A stretch of DNA of 64,000 bases from Gnetum montanum (taxonomy: Eukaryota; Streptophyta; Gnetopsida; Gnetales; Gnetaceae), in contig MNCI01035193.1 of NCBI GenBank assembly GCA_015680685.1, forward strand, positions 1-64,000, in the 5' to 3' direction. A program made the position numbers and the translations under genes. This document shows positions 34,077 to 45,635 of this stretch, in pieces. The notes under the pieces were generated by a model. That model ran no database searches and was not told where the DNA came from. It worked only from the letters and a program-made list of their open reading frames with translations. Every line of letters begins with the position of its first letter. Position 1 is the first letter of the stretch.

Positions 34077-35139
34077 TCCCTTTTTGATGATGCAATAAAG
34101 ATGTTGGAACCCAAAGTTTCTTTGACAATATTTATTGCAAGACATATAGTCAAAGTAAAAGAAATGTGACAAAACCTTTTTTTATTATTATTACATTATT
34201 TACCTTATAAAAAACATATAGCCAAAGTAATCTCTTTTATAACTCAACATTATCCATTGAAATACAACCATAACTTGAAACTTTCACATCAAAAAGACTT
34301 AACTCTAGCTACTTCTAGAACTTGCTTCCAATAGAATGCCCTCGCTTAGTAAGAGGGGAATGATCTAGTCTTCTTATGGTAGGAAATATAATAATGTGAT
34401 TAAGCATATTAATGTAGAACATTAGAAACCTATGCATAATATAAGTACTCTTTGCCATAATTAAAATATCACGGAAAACTTGGTAGCAATTTATACGGTA
34501 CCAAAACCTACCATGATCAAGGATTGAACTAACAATTTCATTTTGATTCTTTCCATCTTAGCCCCAAGCCTAATAATGTCAAGAAAACTACGATGTCAAG
34601 AAAACTACGATATTGCATGTTGCCAAATGATACTGCAAAGGCAGCTGACTGCTGTACTATAAGATTTGGTTTTTTTCAAACATGTATATCCCTTGCAAAA
34701 TACTAGATCACCTATAATTTATGGAAGAGGTTTCAGCCACCAAGGTATCAAATATACATAGATAACATTGGCACATTTACAACAATGTACATGTACATAA
34801 AGAGGCCCTGAGCCACTTTCTTTGCAACAAAGGAGAATTCCCTTTTGAGGGCCACTAGATGTTTATATCTGCATCTTGTTTCCCCATCATTGTAATGTTT
34901 ATCATCTTCAAGCTTTTTTAGTTTTTGCCTTTTCCCTAATGAAACCATTCTTTCAAATGTATGTATATAGCTCTTGATTCTGTCTTAATTTACAAACTTA
35001 TTAGCTTTCCTAGGTGACTAATTTTTTGTGGGGACTTGAGTGATTTTATTTTGCAAGGACGTGATTCATTAACTTTGCAGATGATCTGCTGTAAACATTA
35101 ACATTATTGTTTGATTACTGAAAATGTTGAATTTGGCAG
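34077..35139. other. Non-coding, no clear gene
   Basis: No element boundary is recognised. A minus-strand frame at 34948-34748 begins MVSLGKRQKLKKLEDD and is Lys/Arg-rich for about 50 residues. It could be an exon remnant but has no family I know. The right end (35110-35139) reads as a plausible intron end, TTTGATTACTGAAAATGTTG...TTTGGCAG. Confidence 0.35.
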
Positions 35140-35151
35140 GACTAAGCTACA

Positions 35152-35631
35152 AGAGATGCACAAATATATCAAACTGATGAACAGATGGCACCTTCTGGTA
35201 ATGCAACTGACCATTTGGAAGTTGTCAAGGAAGCAAACTCTCCAACTGAAAATGTCTTGGAAAGTAATGTTTCATTTGAAATTCAGGTGTGCAAGAGCGA
35301 AAAGTTCATACTTTTCTGTTTATATATGCATAAATTCTAATGTTTATACTATATTATACAACATAGTGGATGGACGATTCTTTGGAACATTTGGCAGAAT
35401 GATGCTGAACAAAGTCAATTGGATTCAGAGCCTGTGTTGGATGAAAAATCTGCAGAGGATGAGTTTAATCCTCAGTCACACCTCAAAGAGCATCATGCAC
35501 ATCAGAGTCACCAACAGGCAGGCAGATTTGGATCCTGTTCAGGACAGTGGCTACGGCAGAAGAGATCGATCAACAACATTATGTGCAGAATGAACATTAT
35601 GTGCAAGAGGCCGTGGAAGAAGGAACAATGA
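35152..35631 (+). pseudogene. Two exon-like blocks of an unidentified host gene (3' end)
   Basis: Block 1 (about 35152-35286) reads RDAQIYQTDEQMAPSGNATD, then HLEVVKEANSPTENVLESNV and SFEIQ. It is followed by GTGTGC, and a 111-bp intron ends in TTTGGCAG at 35397. Block 2 continues in phase: NDAEQSQLDSEPVLDEKSAE, then DEFNPQSHLKEHHAHQSHQQ and on to a TGA at 35629-35631. Both blocks are acidic and Gln/Ser-rich, as in disordered protein tails. In the +1 frame at the end ARGRGRRNNDAFYNNN is readable up to a TAG near 35697, so one base may have been lost and the true tail may be an RGG-like end. Upstream exons were not found. A TAA lies in frame if the exon starts at 35140. I cannot name the protein. 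Confidence 0.45.
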
Positions 35632-36011
35632 TGCATTTTACAACAATAACACAACAACAGAGTCTCAGAGATCTGTTGTAACTGCAACAACTTAGTTCTG
35701 TATTTCTAGACACTTAAAAACTTCTTTGGAGATTCAGAGTCTCATCATATGATTCTACTTCACAGATTGGGAAGTTTGCTTTTGTGTTCCACATAATGGT
35801 GGATTATGATACCATGGTTTGGATGCTTTCATATCCGGAAAACAATTTTTTTTGTTGGAAATATTTAACCCTTTTTAAAGTGGGACATGTTATGATACGA
35901 CAGTCATCCTTTTCTGTGTCTGGAGCGTGCAGGCTACTCTGTTTTTCTGTGGCTGTCGCTTACGTTGTTTTGGGCAAATTTGCGGGTTATAGTTGCTCGG
36001 ATGCCCCTTAA

Positions 36012-36937
36012 AAATCACCGTTCATATCATTAATGATGTTTAATTTCATTTTAGTAGCGTTTGCGATCATGATACTTTTGTTCTTTTTTCCGGTAGAATC
36101 TCTATACAAGAGTCTTTTGTTTATTTGATGTGGGAGATTGTTTGAAAATTATGGTAAAAAGGAAAAAGCATATTTGTTTCTTTCGGTAGGTCGTTTGATG
36201 CTCGTGTACCTATGAAGTGTCATCATTGGAGATGCAGGGCGCGGTAAAAGCCTTAAATCCAAGTGGCCGAAATTTGTTTACCAATTTTCTTAATAAAAAT
36301 CGCAGTCATACTTGTACCTTAAAAATTTTATATGCTTTTAAAGTTATTTTACATGATTCCAAAAATGTATTGATTGTTGCTCTTTTTTAAAAAAATTTGA
36401 ATTAAAAAAAAGTGTAATGCTTGAAGCTTTTATATAAGATGCATATGGTTCTTGATGGCTATAATAAAACCAAAAGAAGTTGGTGTCCTAAACATTCTAT
36501 GATGGAACAACTTCTTGAACTCAAACAAGGCTTGGTTTGTTGGTTGCTCAAGATGATGGCAAAACATTATTGGTAATCTTCAATGTGAATGTCATAGATC
36601 ATGCATGCAATGCGCAAATGATTCCTCAATGAAAGGCACCAAAAATGATAATTTCAGTTTAAAGCACACATAAATTTATGTTAAAGTCATTTGCAATAAG
36701 ATAGCTTGGGGAGAAGCCAGTGAGGGTTTGCTACATAGAATTCTAAACACTTTGTTATAAATTAGGTTTGAATACCATAAAAGCTTGTTGGGATTGCAAC
36801 ACTTCATTATGAATTTGGTTTTAATATCATAGAAAGTTGTTACAATTTAAACATGGTTAAGGATAAGATAAATCTATGAAGCATGTGATATTTGAATTTA
36901 GACATGATTTAGCATAAGATAATTAAAAACTGTGAAG
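36012..36937. other. Non-coding left flank or outer part of the inverted repeat
   Basis: The partner region of the right arm lies outside the window, so I cannot tell where the inverted repeat ends. Repeated words (TTAAGGATAAGATAAATC and TTAGCATAAGATAATTAA; ATAGAA.TTGTTA) hint at internal repetition near 36780-36940. Confidence 0.35.
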
Positions 36938-38095
36938 GATGTCATATTTGCTTTTACAATGTTACTTTGCATCATAGAATTTGTTACAATTCATGATATA
37001 GATATGCAAGTTGTATTTAGTAGAGATGTATTATTTGTTTGCTACATATACTATGTATATTTCTTTTATTCAATAGATCCAATTCATTACAACATATATG
37101 TAAGTTGTATTTAGTTGCTTTTAAATCTTATCACCTACGAAGTTGATGAATGGTACGATTGTGAAAAGCAAATTGAAAAACCTTGAATACAGCAACATTT
37201 CCCACATCAAGAGAACTACTCAACTAATGCACTAAAAATAAAGCTTGAAAACAATGACAAATCAAATTATAAATATAAACAATCTAAAAAGGAATTGAGA
37301 ACTATGCTGATGACTGATGAGATTTAAAACAATCAATGCCCAAACATTAAAAAAGGGAGAAAAGGGAGAAAGATTAGTAGGTTACAAAAAACAAAAAGAA
37401 AGAAAGATGATTAAGAGAAGCAAATGAAAGATAGTTCTTTTAACATGTTGCAACCTTTCAGAAACAGATGCATTCATTCAGAGAACAATTTTATAAAGTA
37501 CAAACCCTCTGAGTGAAGATAAGCATTTGCAGAAAGAGAGTTCTTTCTTCCATAAACATGTGGTAATCCCTAAAATGCTATGCCTACATGGGTAGGCATT
37601 GAATAAACATAACCCATAGTGCCATTAAGCCTACAGTTCTTAACATACACTTTGATTTAAGAAAAAAAAAAAGAGCCACAGGGGGCTAAGGATAACTGAT
37701 GTCCAAGTCACATGCTCACTGTTTGTGTTTACAGATTTGGTTAATTTCGTAACTGAGAAGACATATGACCTGTTGAACGGAGAATCCTCTGCAAAACAAT
37801 GCCTTGTTTCTCCTTGAATGTAAAATCCTTGATGAAAGTTACATTCTTAAACCATCACCATCAATTTGCGGGAGGATTGTTTCTCAAAATTGTACTTTTT
37901 CTTCTTTGCATTTTAATTGAACATGGTGACTTTGATAAAAACAATTTGTGTTAAAGAAATTTACAGCAATTACACAAAATTTTTAAATCTTAATGATTTG
38001 TTTAGAAAAAGATCCACCATTTAGAAAACCCTGTAGAAGAGAAGCACTAAAGCGTTCACAAAATTTTGAACCATGGGGCCTTTGACGACACATGC
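36938..38095 (+). repeat. Left arm of a giant inverted repeat
   Basis: The reverse complement of this arm is found in three consecutive pieces on the right: 39245-39512, 55390-56171 and 57650-57865, in the expected order. Examples: CCATTAAGCCTACAGTTCTTAACATAC (37622) matches GTATGTTAAGAACTGTAGGCTTAATGG (55672), and ATGACATC at 57858 pairs with GATGTCAT at 36938. By eye the arms differ at roughly one base in ten. The arm may extend further left. No transposase is recognised, so the class (foldback-like, Mutator-like or a simple inverted duplication) is open. Confidence 0.85.
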
Positions 38096-38411
38096 CTCCA
38101 GGGCTCACAAAATCTTTTCTGTTCCTACAAACACGAAGATCTCTTACGTTTTTGCTATGGGCAGGGAACTTCTGTTGCAGTATTAAAATGTTAAATAATT
38201 TAAAAGTTTTATATCAATCAAGACAGATGATTTTTAACTGTTTATTTTGTTTTGGGTAAAAAGCCAACTAGATTGGTAACTATAATATAAGGTTCTAGAA
38301 ATCAGCTGCAAATTGATCAAAGTTCTTTGTCACAACCCTAATCCCCTGTAAGCCATGCTAAGCAGAGAATCCATAGTTTTTGGGTATGGTACTGTGCTCT
38401 CTCTCTGCCTA

Positions 38412-38519
38412 CAGCTCTGTGGACAATGAAATTTTTGCAGTGCCAAGTCCAGATCCAGCCCAGAATTCTGTGGGACAATGAAATTTTTGCACTGCCAAGT
38501 CCAGATCCAACCCAGAATT
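38412..38519. repeat. Tandem duplication, about 54 bp x 2
   Basis: Both units read GACAATGAAATTTTTGCA, one base, TGCCAAGTCCAGATCCA, one base, CCCAGAATTC. Only two or three differences separate them, so this is recent relative to the arms. Confidence 0.85.
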
Positions 38520-38578
38520 CATACTCAATACTTTGTATTAACATATTTCAAAATATTTCAACGGGATCTGCAATGCTG

Positions 38579-38643
38579 CTTCTTCTGATACCTATTAATA
38601 AAACGGGATTCAACCCGGTTTTATTAAAAGGTATCAGAAGAAG
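38579..38643. repeat. 65-nt hairpin containing a primer-site-like word
   Basis: Outer arms CTTCTTCTGATACC (38579-38592) and GGTATCAGAAGAAG (38630-38643) are exact complements. Inner arms AATAAAACGGG and CCCGGTTTTATT also pair. GGTATCAGAAGA resembles the core of the initiator-Met primer site, and a third copy with TTAATT upstream sits at 38656-38671. Confidence 0.85.
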
Positions 38644-39244
38644 ACCCCGTTTTATTAATTGGTATCAGAAGATCCCTGGGCAACCTATGTTGCTGCACGC
38701 TGCAAAAAAAAACCACATTTCTAGGAAAAAAACCCGGGCAGCCTGGGCAGCCTGTGTCAGAAACCCCAACTGCAGCGGTGTCAAACACAGCGGCTGTGCA
38801 GTGCACTATTATCAGTATGCGAATGTGCGCAAGTCAGTTGATGCTATTTTCCTCGCGCTTATAAAAACCTGTGTGATGACGTAGGGTGGCAAATTTTTTC
38901 AGTTTTGACTGAGAAGTCAACTTATCTAACGCAAATTCTGGGTTTAGTGCGATGCTGAGTTCCATCGGTTGTTGCCAAATTTTACTTTTAAAGTAATCTG
39001 CAATGGTTCATGCATCCTACGTTCAACATTTCACATACACATCTACAGAACTTAAGAAAGCAAACATGGCCTTAATTTTCTGTGTCAGACATGCTTGGAG
39101 GCTCTTTATTAATCATCTCATATCAGATAAGCTTCTCACGGTAATTGTGATAATCACTTAAATTTATATTTCGGCAACCATTCTATGGTTTGTCACTGAA
39201 GGGCATAGCCATAAAGCAATATACAAGCAAAGTTTGTGTTATGG

Positions 39245-39512
39245 TTGAAATTTGTCAAAGGCCCCTTGCGTACAGATTTTAAAATTTTTTAAGCACCGAA
39301 TAAAATTTCAAAATTTTGTGAATGCTTTAGTGCTTCTCTTCTATAGGGTTTTCTAAAAGGTGGATTTTTTTCTTAAACAAATCATTAAGGTTTAAAAATT
39401 TTAAGGTGGATTTTTTTCTTAAACAAATCATTAAGGTTTAAAATTTTTGTGTATACTCCCCAACTTCTCAATTGCTATAAATTTCTTTAATACAAATTGT
39501 TTTTATCAAGGT
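39245..39512 (-). repeat. Right arm of the inverted repeat, piece 1
   Basis: Reverse complement of 37925-38095, from GTCAAAGGCCCC (left arm: GGGGCCTTTGACGAC) to TTTTTATCAAGGT at the E insertion point. It has an extra tandem copy of a 42-bp block (GGTGGATTTTTTTCTTAAAC at 39359 and 39403) that the left arm lacks. Confidence 0.8.
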
Positions 39513-40890
39513 TGAGACACCACAAAATTTTGGCCTAGCACTTTCAAACAAAGTTCAAGCTAAGCCATGTTGTTGCTCAACATAAGTACACCATGACCAA
39601 ACTTGAGAGTCTCCAAAAGGGCATGGAATGACATTCAATGGAGCAAGCAAAGTCCCCATGGGACCCACAGGCAAAAGCACCAATTTTCGGCATCCAGAAT
39701 CAAAGGTTTTAAGCTCAAAAGACTTGGTCTTCGTTGGGTACACTTTGGTTACATTTTCTTACGTTGCACAGCGTAAGGCTCAGCGTCACCAACTTTTAGA
39801 GCCCCGAAACTGAGCCAAAAACAGGCCAAAATTGAGCATAAGGACCCCCCGTGACCTCCACTAATGGTTACCCCAAGTTCCCAGCCCTCAGAATCTTGAT
39901 TTCAGGCTCAAAATACACTATTTTCACTGCTCACGCCTAGGTCACGCTCGGCCCAACTCACGCCCAGGTCATGCCCAGCTCACGCTGACAGTGTGAGCCC
40001 AGTGTGAGCTGCCAAAAATGGCCCAGAACATTTCAGACGCATGCCGAAAACATGCCAAGACAAGATCAACTCAAGGCGATGTCCTACAGCAGCCAATCCA
40101 AGCAAGCCGAAATCAAATTTTGATTGTAAATTCATTGTAATTTTTTATTGTAAGCTTCACCATGTGTGAGCTGGTCAAGCCCTTACGCTGCTTCCATGGG
40201 CGTAAGCTAGCTTACGTTGTAAAATACAGTGCACCCGGTCTAGAACGTAGTTTGCCCATGTACACCTATCATGCAATCCATTTTTCTTGCATCTCGCAGC
40301 TGCTGATCTAATTCATTCCTACGCCTAAGATAAGTAGATAAATACCCTGTTCAAACACATAAAGGGGGTTGAGTTTTGGGCAAAAATTTGAAGTAAGAAA
40401 AACAAGCAATCCGGAGCTCAGACGCACGTGATTCCAGTGCTTGTAAACACTAGGCATCGGGGCTTGACGTTTGACTTGCAATGCAACTACGTTTTGACTG
40501 GTGCACATTTCATTGATTAATATAACATTGTTCATCATTTTGCCATCCATTGTCCTATTCTGATTTTTTTTTCTGCATTTTCCTTCAAATTGCATCTTCT
40601 TGTGTACATTCTGTTTACGTTTACGTCCGCTATTACACTCACTACGCCCTGTTACGTTCATTATGCTCAGTTATTTTCTCTGCTTTACGTTTGTGATGAC
40701 AACCCCAGTGCAGGCAATAGCGTACGCTCGGGGAAGTCCTTGGTTGATCTACGTGCGGACCATCCAAGGCACTTTGTCTTCATTTTTTCCAACATTGCCC
40801 TCACGCGAAGGCAGGGTTGTCTGTATCTCTCCAAAGATCTTTCGGTGTTCGTTTCCTTCCAGCCTTACGTCGACGATTTCGGATAGTACA
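39513..40890 (+). repeat. Element E 5' LTR (1378 bp)
   Basis: It starts TGAGACACCACAAAATTTTGG and ends GGATAGTACA. A region of repeated CTCACGCC, AGGTCACG and GTGAGC words lies at 39935-40015. TATA-like GATAAATACCC near 40331. The last 250 bp is rich in TTACGTT and TTACGCT words. Against the 3' LTR it lacks about 60 bp matching 54495-54560. Confidence 0.9.
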
Positions 40891-40893
40891 AAA

Positions 40894-40915
40894 ATTGGCT
40901 CTAGAAGGAGGGCCA
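40894..40915 (+). promoter_or_regulatory. Putative primer-binding site of element E
   Basis: ATTGGCTCTAGAAGGAGGGC starts four bases after the LTR, in the right place. The TGG start fits a tRNA CCA end, but I cannot match the remainder to a specific tRNA, so the primer is unassigned. Confidence 0.45.
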
Positions 40916-41027
40916 TTGCTTACCATTTTATAAAATCTTAGTTGCCCCATGGTTCAAAACGTTGCACTAATTAAGCACTGAAATCAAAACCCTCGTTTAC
41001 GTTGAGCCTGCTTGTGCTAAGCTTGCT

Positions 41028-41345
41028 CACGTTGCAGAGTTACTCACGCTGAGCTTAGTTACACTCAGACCAGTTACTCACGCTGAACTTGGTTACGCTC
41101 AGACCAATTACTCAAGCTGAGCTTGGTTACGCTCAGGCCAGTTTTATTCACGCTGAGCTTGGTTACACTCACACCAGTTTTACTCACGCTGAGCTTGGTT
41201 ACGCTTAGACCAGTTTTACTCATGTTGAGCTTGGTTACGCTCAGGCCAGTCTTACTCACGCTGAGCTTGGTTACGCTTAGACCATTTTTACTCACGCTGA
41301 GCTTGGTTACGCTGAGTTTGGTTACGTTGAGCCCAGTCTACTCAA
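41028..41345 (+). repeat. 36-bp minisatellite in the leader of E
   Basis: About eight units spaced 33, 35, then 36 bp, with consensus TACTCACGCTGAGCTTGGTT plus ACGCTCAGACCAGTTT. Since 36 is a multiple of three and the unit lacks stops, open frames occur on both strands; they are by-products, not genes. It lies between the primer site and gag. Confidence 0.92.
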
Positions 41346-41466
41346 GTTAGCCTTACATATGCTGCTTACATAAATTCAGCTAGTCAAACCAGTTATACAC
41401 ATGGAAGCTTCCTAGATCAAAGCAACATTACCCATCTCTGACCTAAATGCTGAAATCCAAAATCCT

Positions 41467-44400
41467 GTGACCGTAACCGAATCCATAGTCGTCATTGGAC
41501 AGATGAACCTTCAAGAACCAACTTGTCGATCACTTAGGTTACAAGGCAAAGACCCCGCCTATACAATTCTCACCTCGGAACAATACAACTTCATCTGTGT
41601 AAAGATCCAAACCAATCTACCCACTGATCGTGCAGAAATAGAAGCAAAAAGACATTTTGAGCTCATCTATAAGGGGGGCCACAACTTTATCCCCTCAGCA
41701 TATGATGTGATTCCTCTCTTAGAATCTCATCATGAACTTATAACCCAGCTCCTCATGGCAAGGGATCAAACCTTGCGGCAACCTATCGGAGAGCTTCAAA
41801 ATGGAGATGAGGAAGACAATTTCGCAGCTCAATCCGAGCATGGAGATTCATAGCATACCCTCAATCCACATACTTATGCGAATTCGTTGTTTCACCCTTT
41901 CACAAAGGAGACCATGTCCCTCCATTCATTTAAAACCACTCAAGCACACGTGCCCCAACAAGAAGTACCCACTCTCATCCCCACTATCCCTCTGATTACT
42001 ACCTTACCCTCTCTCTTACAAGTAAAATCCCCCTCTCAAATTAATGTAGGAGCAACTTTGTCACCCCAAGTAATTGGGATGCCATCCGTAATACTTGCTA
42101 CCACATCTACACACTTCATCCCACGAGTATATGTTCATACCACACCCTTGGCTCCTCCAGTACAACACCAAGTACAAGGTCTTCATGCACAACCCATAGT
42201 TGGGCAATGGCTTGCCCCTGTTGCTCAACAACAACAACAACCCACACCTTACGGTATGCCACCCCTAGTAGCACCCACTATAAATATGCCACAAGTGCAA
42301 CCTCTGATCACTCAACAATCATCATTCCCACCAACCATACAGCAGTCTAATTTGTATGGCACTCAAACTAACCAACCTCCCCCTTTACCTAGTACCCAAG
42401 ACTAGGCTGAAGCTAAAAAAATGATGCAGGAACTAGCCAACGAGGTAAAACGCCTTAAAACTGCTAACAATAAAGAGCTTAAAGTATTAGACTTTTACCA
42501 GGACGATCCTATTAGCTCTTCGGTCCCACCACTGACCTTGCCCAAAGGAGTTTCTTTGCCTCAACTAACCAGATACAATGGGGAAGGAGACCCCAACACC
42601 CATCTAGTCACATTTAGACTAGAATTCTTGTTGCTTCAAGCTTGGCCCCATGCAATCTTGTGTGTGTTCACCATGTCCCTCACTGGCAAAGCATTAGACT
42701 GGTACCGAGCCATGCCTCATAATTCCATATCCTCTTTGGAGGACCTCTTACACCAGTTCGTTACTAGGTTTAAATACAACCTGAAACCTGAAGCAACCTT
42801 GGACAGTTTGATACAGGTAAAACAAGCACCCCTTGAACTTGTACAAAAATTTATCCAAAGATGGAGTTTCGCACTCAATGAACTTCATGAGCCAATCCCA
42901 GAAACATACCTTCTTACAATTCTTAAGGGAGCCGTGAATGATTTCGTCAAATCAAAACTGTACTATCTAAATGCGTGCACTCTAAGCCAAGCTTTTGTAC
43001 AGATTAAAAACATAGAAGAGTTAGCCCAAAATAGCCATGAACCTGCTTACTCAACCTTCAAAAATCAACACACTAAAAAAGATAAAGAAAAGGATAAAGC
43101 AACAGTAGTGGCAGTGGCAGAGACTCAACCTACCAAAATGGGGCAGCAAGGCAGACCACCTATTTCCCCCATTAACTATGAGAGAACTGCTCCTGCACAC
43201 ACACCTGGATCATCAACCACGCAAGTTGCTAACACGGGTCATGCACGTACGTTTGAGAGGAAAAACCTTGCTCAATACACACCACTCCCCATGAAGCCTT
43301 CTCAATTGTTAGATCAACTTCTAAAGGCTAGGGCCATTAAACACAAGCAGCTGTCTCCAACAGCAGCCCAGAGGCATGACCGATTCTATGAATTGGCCCA
43401 AAACCCAAGCTTAGCAACTCCAAATGAGCCTCCCATTCTAAGAGGCTTTAGATTAGATCGATTTTGCGAGTACCATCAATGGAATAGGCACAGTACTAAT
43501 TATTGTTTCACTCTCAAATAAGACATACAATTTATGATTGATAGGGGTGAAGTAACATTTGACAATGCCAACCTAGTTAAACCACAAAATCAATTGATGG
43601 GTGTGTACACAGATCCCCTTAATACTAAGGAAGCTCCTTACATCATTAACACGATCCATATCGAAAATGAGCAAGGAATACCCAGAAAGCCTTTCGTGAT
43701 TCATGTTCCTCCTACAACGTCAACATCATCCTCACAATCTTCGTATCCCACATACAATCCACCTATGCCTACAAAACCATTTGTCATTCGTGTACCCCCT
43801 TTCAATGCAACCGTAAATGTACAACTGCTTACCCGACCCATTCCCTTTGTGGTCCGGGTACCACCTGTGGTTGCAACCACAGAGGTACCAACACAAAACC
43901 AACCAAATCCCTTCGTAATCAGGGTACCCAAACACCTTGATCTTCAACCCCCTACTCCTTAACCACAAACCAAACCGACTCCTCTTGTCATCAGGGTGCC
44001 TAAACATCCTGACACACAACCACCTCCAACCGTCCAATCGCAATCCCGACCCGCTCCATTTGTAATCTGTGTCCCAAAACAACCTGATGTTCAAGCTCCA
44101 ATAGTTCCTCCACGACCTTCGTGAGGACGTCTCGCCGACAAACTTACCAGGGAACAGTTGGAAAAGGAATGTCGAAGTCTTGAATTGGGGTCACCGAAAC
44201 CCACTCCCTTAAATGCTGTACCTATGGCTCTGACAATCGGTGAGCCGAGTACAAGTCACGAAAATAAAAAATCAGGAATGCTAGATGCATCAAACCCAAA
44301 CGTCACATCAGACCACACGAAAGCCATTCCACAAGAGATACAGCTGTTGGGTCCAATGGACCAAGTCTCAGTGAGCATACCAAATAGTAGAGACTTGGCT

Positions 44401-44676
44401 AGTGCCCTAACTCAGGTTACACAGGCACTTAAACAAAAAAATACATCTTTAAGCTTGTATGACTTAATGATGACTTCTCAAGTCCATCGTGAAGCCCTAG
44501 TACGCATGTTAACATCAATCCCAATTAGTGAAGACTTGTTGGCAAAAGAACCTTCTATTCATGCGGTAATGTCTCCACACCAAGGATCAAGAGCTACATC
44601 ACTAAGCTTCAACACGGATAATGTAAAAATAGATGAAAAAATGAGAGAGAAGTCACCACTGCACCCATGTTCATAA
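41467..44676 (+). pseudogene. Element E gag (and proline-rich linker), broken
   Basis: One frame runs from the ATG at 41467 to 44676, interrupted by stops at 41851, 42403, 43519, 43960 and 44122. Order: N-terminal segment (41467-41850); Pro/Gln/Thr-rich part (41887-42402; VAQQQQQPTPYGMPP); a helical start and gag domain (42421-43060) with LPQLTRYNGEGDPNTHLVTF, FTMSLTGKALDWYRAMP and FKYNLKPEATLDSLIQVKQ; a charged linker; and a variant zinc finger CEYHQWNRHSTNYC near 43470, of the C-x2-H-x4-H-x4-C type seen in plant Tat elements. Then come six FVIRVP repeats (separate entry) and a less conserved stretch leading to protease in another frame. Gag would form the cytoplasmic particle. Confidence 0.88.
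43684..44110 (+). repeat. Coding repeat: six PFVIRVP-type peptide units in E gag
   Basis: KPFVIHVPP, KPFVIRVPP, IPFVVRVPP, NPFVIRVPK, TPLVIRVPK and APFVICVPK follow each other at 21-30 residue spacing, separated by Pro/Gln/Thr-rich linkers. The repeats are in the gag frame, so they were translated before the stops arose. I know no function for this motif. Confidence 0.85.
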
Positions 44677-45359
44677 CTATACAAGTAAATCAATTTAAAA
44701 TACATAGGGTGCACGTAGATGACGGAGCAGCCACGAACGTAGTACCATACCCCATCATCGAACAGTTAGGGCTAACTGAACAAATTACACCAACTTCCAC
44801 GACATTCCTGAAATCGTTCAATGGATCACGCGTAGTTGTCAAAGGAACACTAACTTTGGATTTCATAGCAGGGGACCAGTTCCCCACCTCAATAGAATTT
44901 GTAGTCATAGATGAGATGCCTAGATTTAACTTGATATTGGGATGACCATGGTTAGTCCAATTAAAAGCGATTTCCTCACCCATCCACCAAGAGATTCACT
45001 TACCCTATGAAGGTGGTGAAATCATTATACACGGTGATGCGATTACACCCAACACATCTGCACACGTAGGTACAAACCAAGGCTTAGAAGTCGAATTCAA
45101 TAAGCCTAAACAGGATAACACTACTCTCAAGCTTAAACAGGATGCCACACCCATTGAAAACCAAAGTGATAACCAATCCCCAAACCGTGATCCCCTAGAA
45201 GATACATAAACATTACAGAACATGGAAACATTAGAGCATGATGACATAGGAGTTATTCCCCCAGATGTCTCATGGTTAGAATTACCGTTTAACATAATTA
45301 GCGAAGGAGATGTAGGATACACGAGTACACTGACATGCCCAACACGCCATGTCAGTCTT
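44667..45359 (+). pseudogene. Element E protease and following segment, broken
   Basis: Retropepsin-like domain shifted one frame from gag near 44660. The segment FITIQVNQFKIHRVHVDDGA then ATNVVPYPIIEQLGL has the expected strand, catalytic loop and helix, but the usual D-S/T-G reads D-D-G. EFVVIDEMPRFNLILG, then a TGA in place of a codon before PWLVQLKAI, matches the family's ILG-x-PWL motif. A weakly conserved acidic tail follows to about 45359, with a stop at 45207. It would cut gag-pol. Confidence 0.8.
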
Positions 45360-45383
45360 TGAAAACTAAAGAAATTACTCAAC

Positions 45384-45635
45384 TGTTAAACTACAATTGT
45401 TCGAAATGACGTTAAACTACAATTGTCCGAAAAGACGTTAAACTACCACACGTCCACAATGACATAAAATTAGCCACGGTTAGAAATAGCCGGTTCATTT
45501 TAAAACCCACAGAAATAGTTTAAACCTCTCTCGTTTCCTTCTGGCCCGAAATGGCCTTAAACTAGAACGCCATTGCTAAAGTCTATCATGACTTTAAACT
45601 GACACGCATGGCCCAAAATGGCCTTAAACTATAAC
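45384..45635 (+). repeat. TTAAACT motif array 1 of E
   Basis: About seven units spaced roughly 25-45 bp, most combining TGAC or TGGC with TTAAACTA, for example GACGTTAAACTACAA and ATGGCCTTAAACTA. It starts within 25 bp of the end of the gag-protease coding region. Related arrays lie at 48770-48830 and 52405-52770. Confidence 0.75.

Larger units (their letters stand above)
38096..39244. other. Spacer between the inverted-repeat arms
   Basis: About 1.15 kb with no recognised protein. It contains a 54-bp tandem duplication (38412-38519), a 65-nt hairpin (38579-38643) and words resembling an initiator-Met primer site (GGTATCAGAAGA at 38630 and 38661). GC-rich codon-like stretches near 38690-38880 do not form a recognisable gene. 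Confidence 0.55.

Noticed and set aside
41074-41350. Open frames on both strands coding repeated SVTKTGL- and LVTLRPV-type peptides
   Set aside because: They are by-products of the 36-bp minisatellite, whose unit lacks stops in several frames. They lie in the untranslated leader of E.
43701-44094. Minus-strand open frames opposite the PFVIRVP repeats
   Set aside because: They arise from the repeat structure on the coding strand and have no family similarity.
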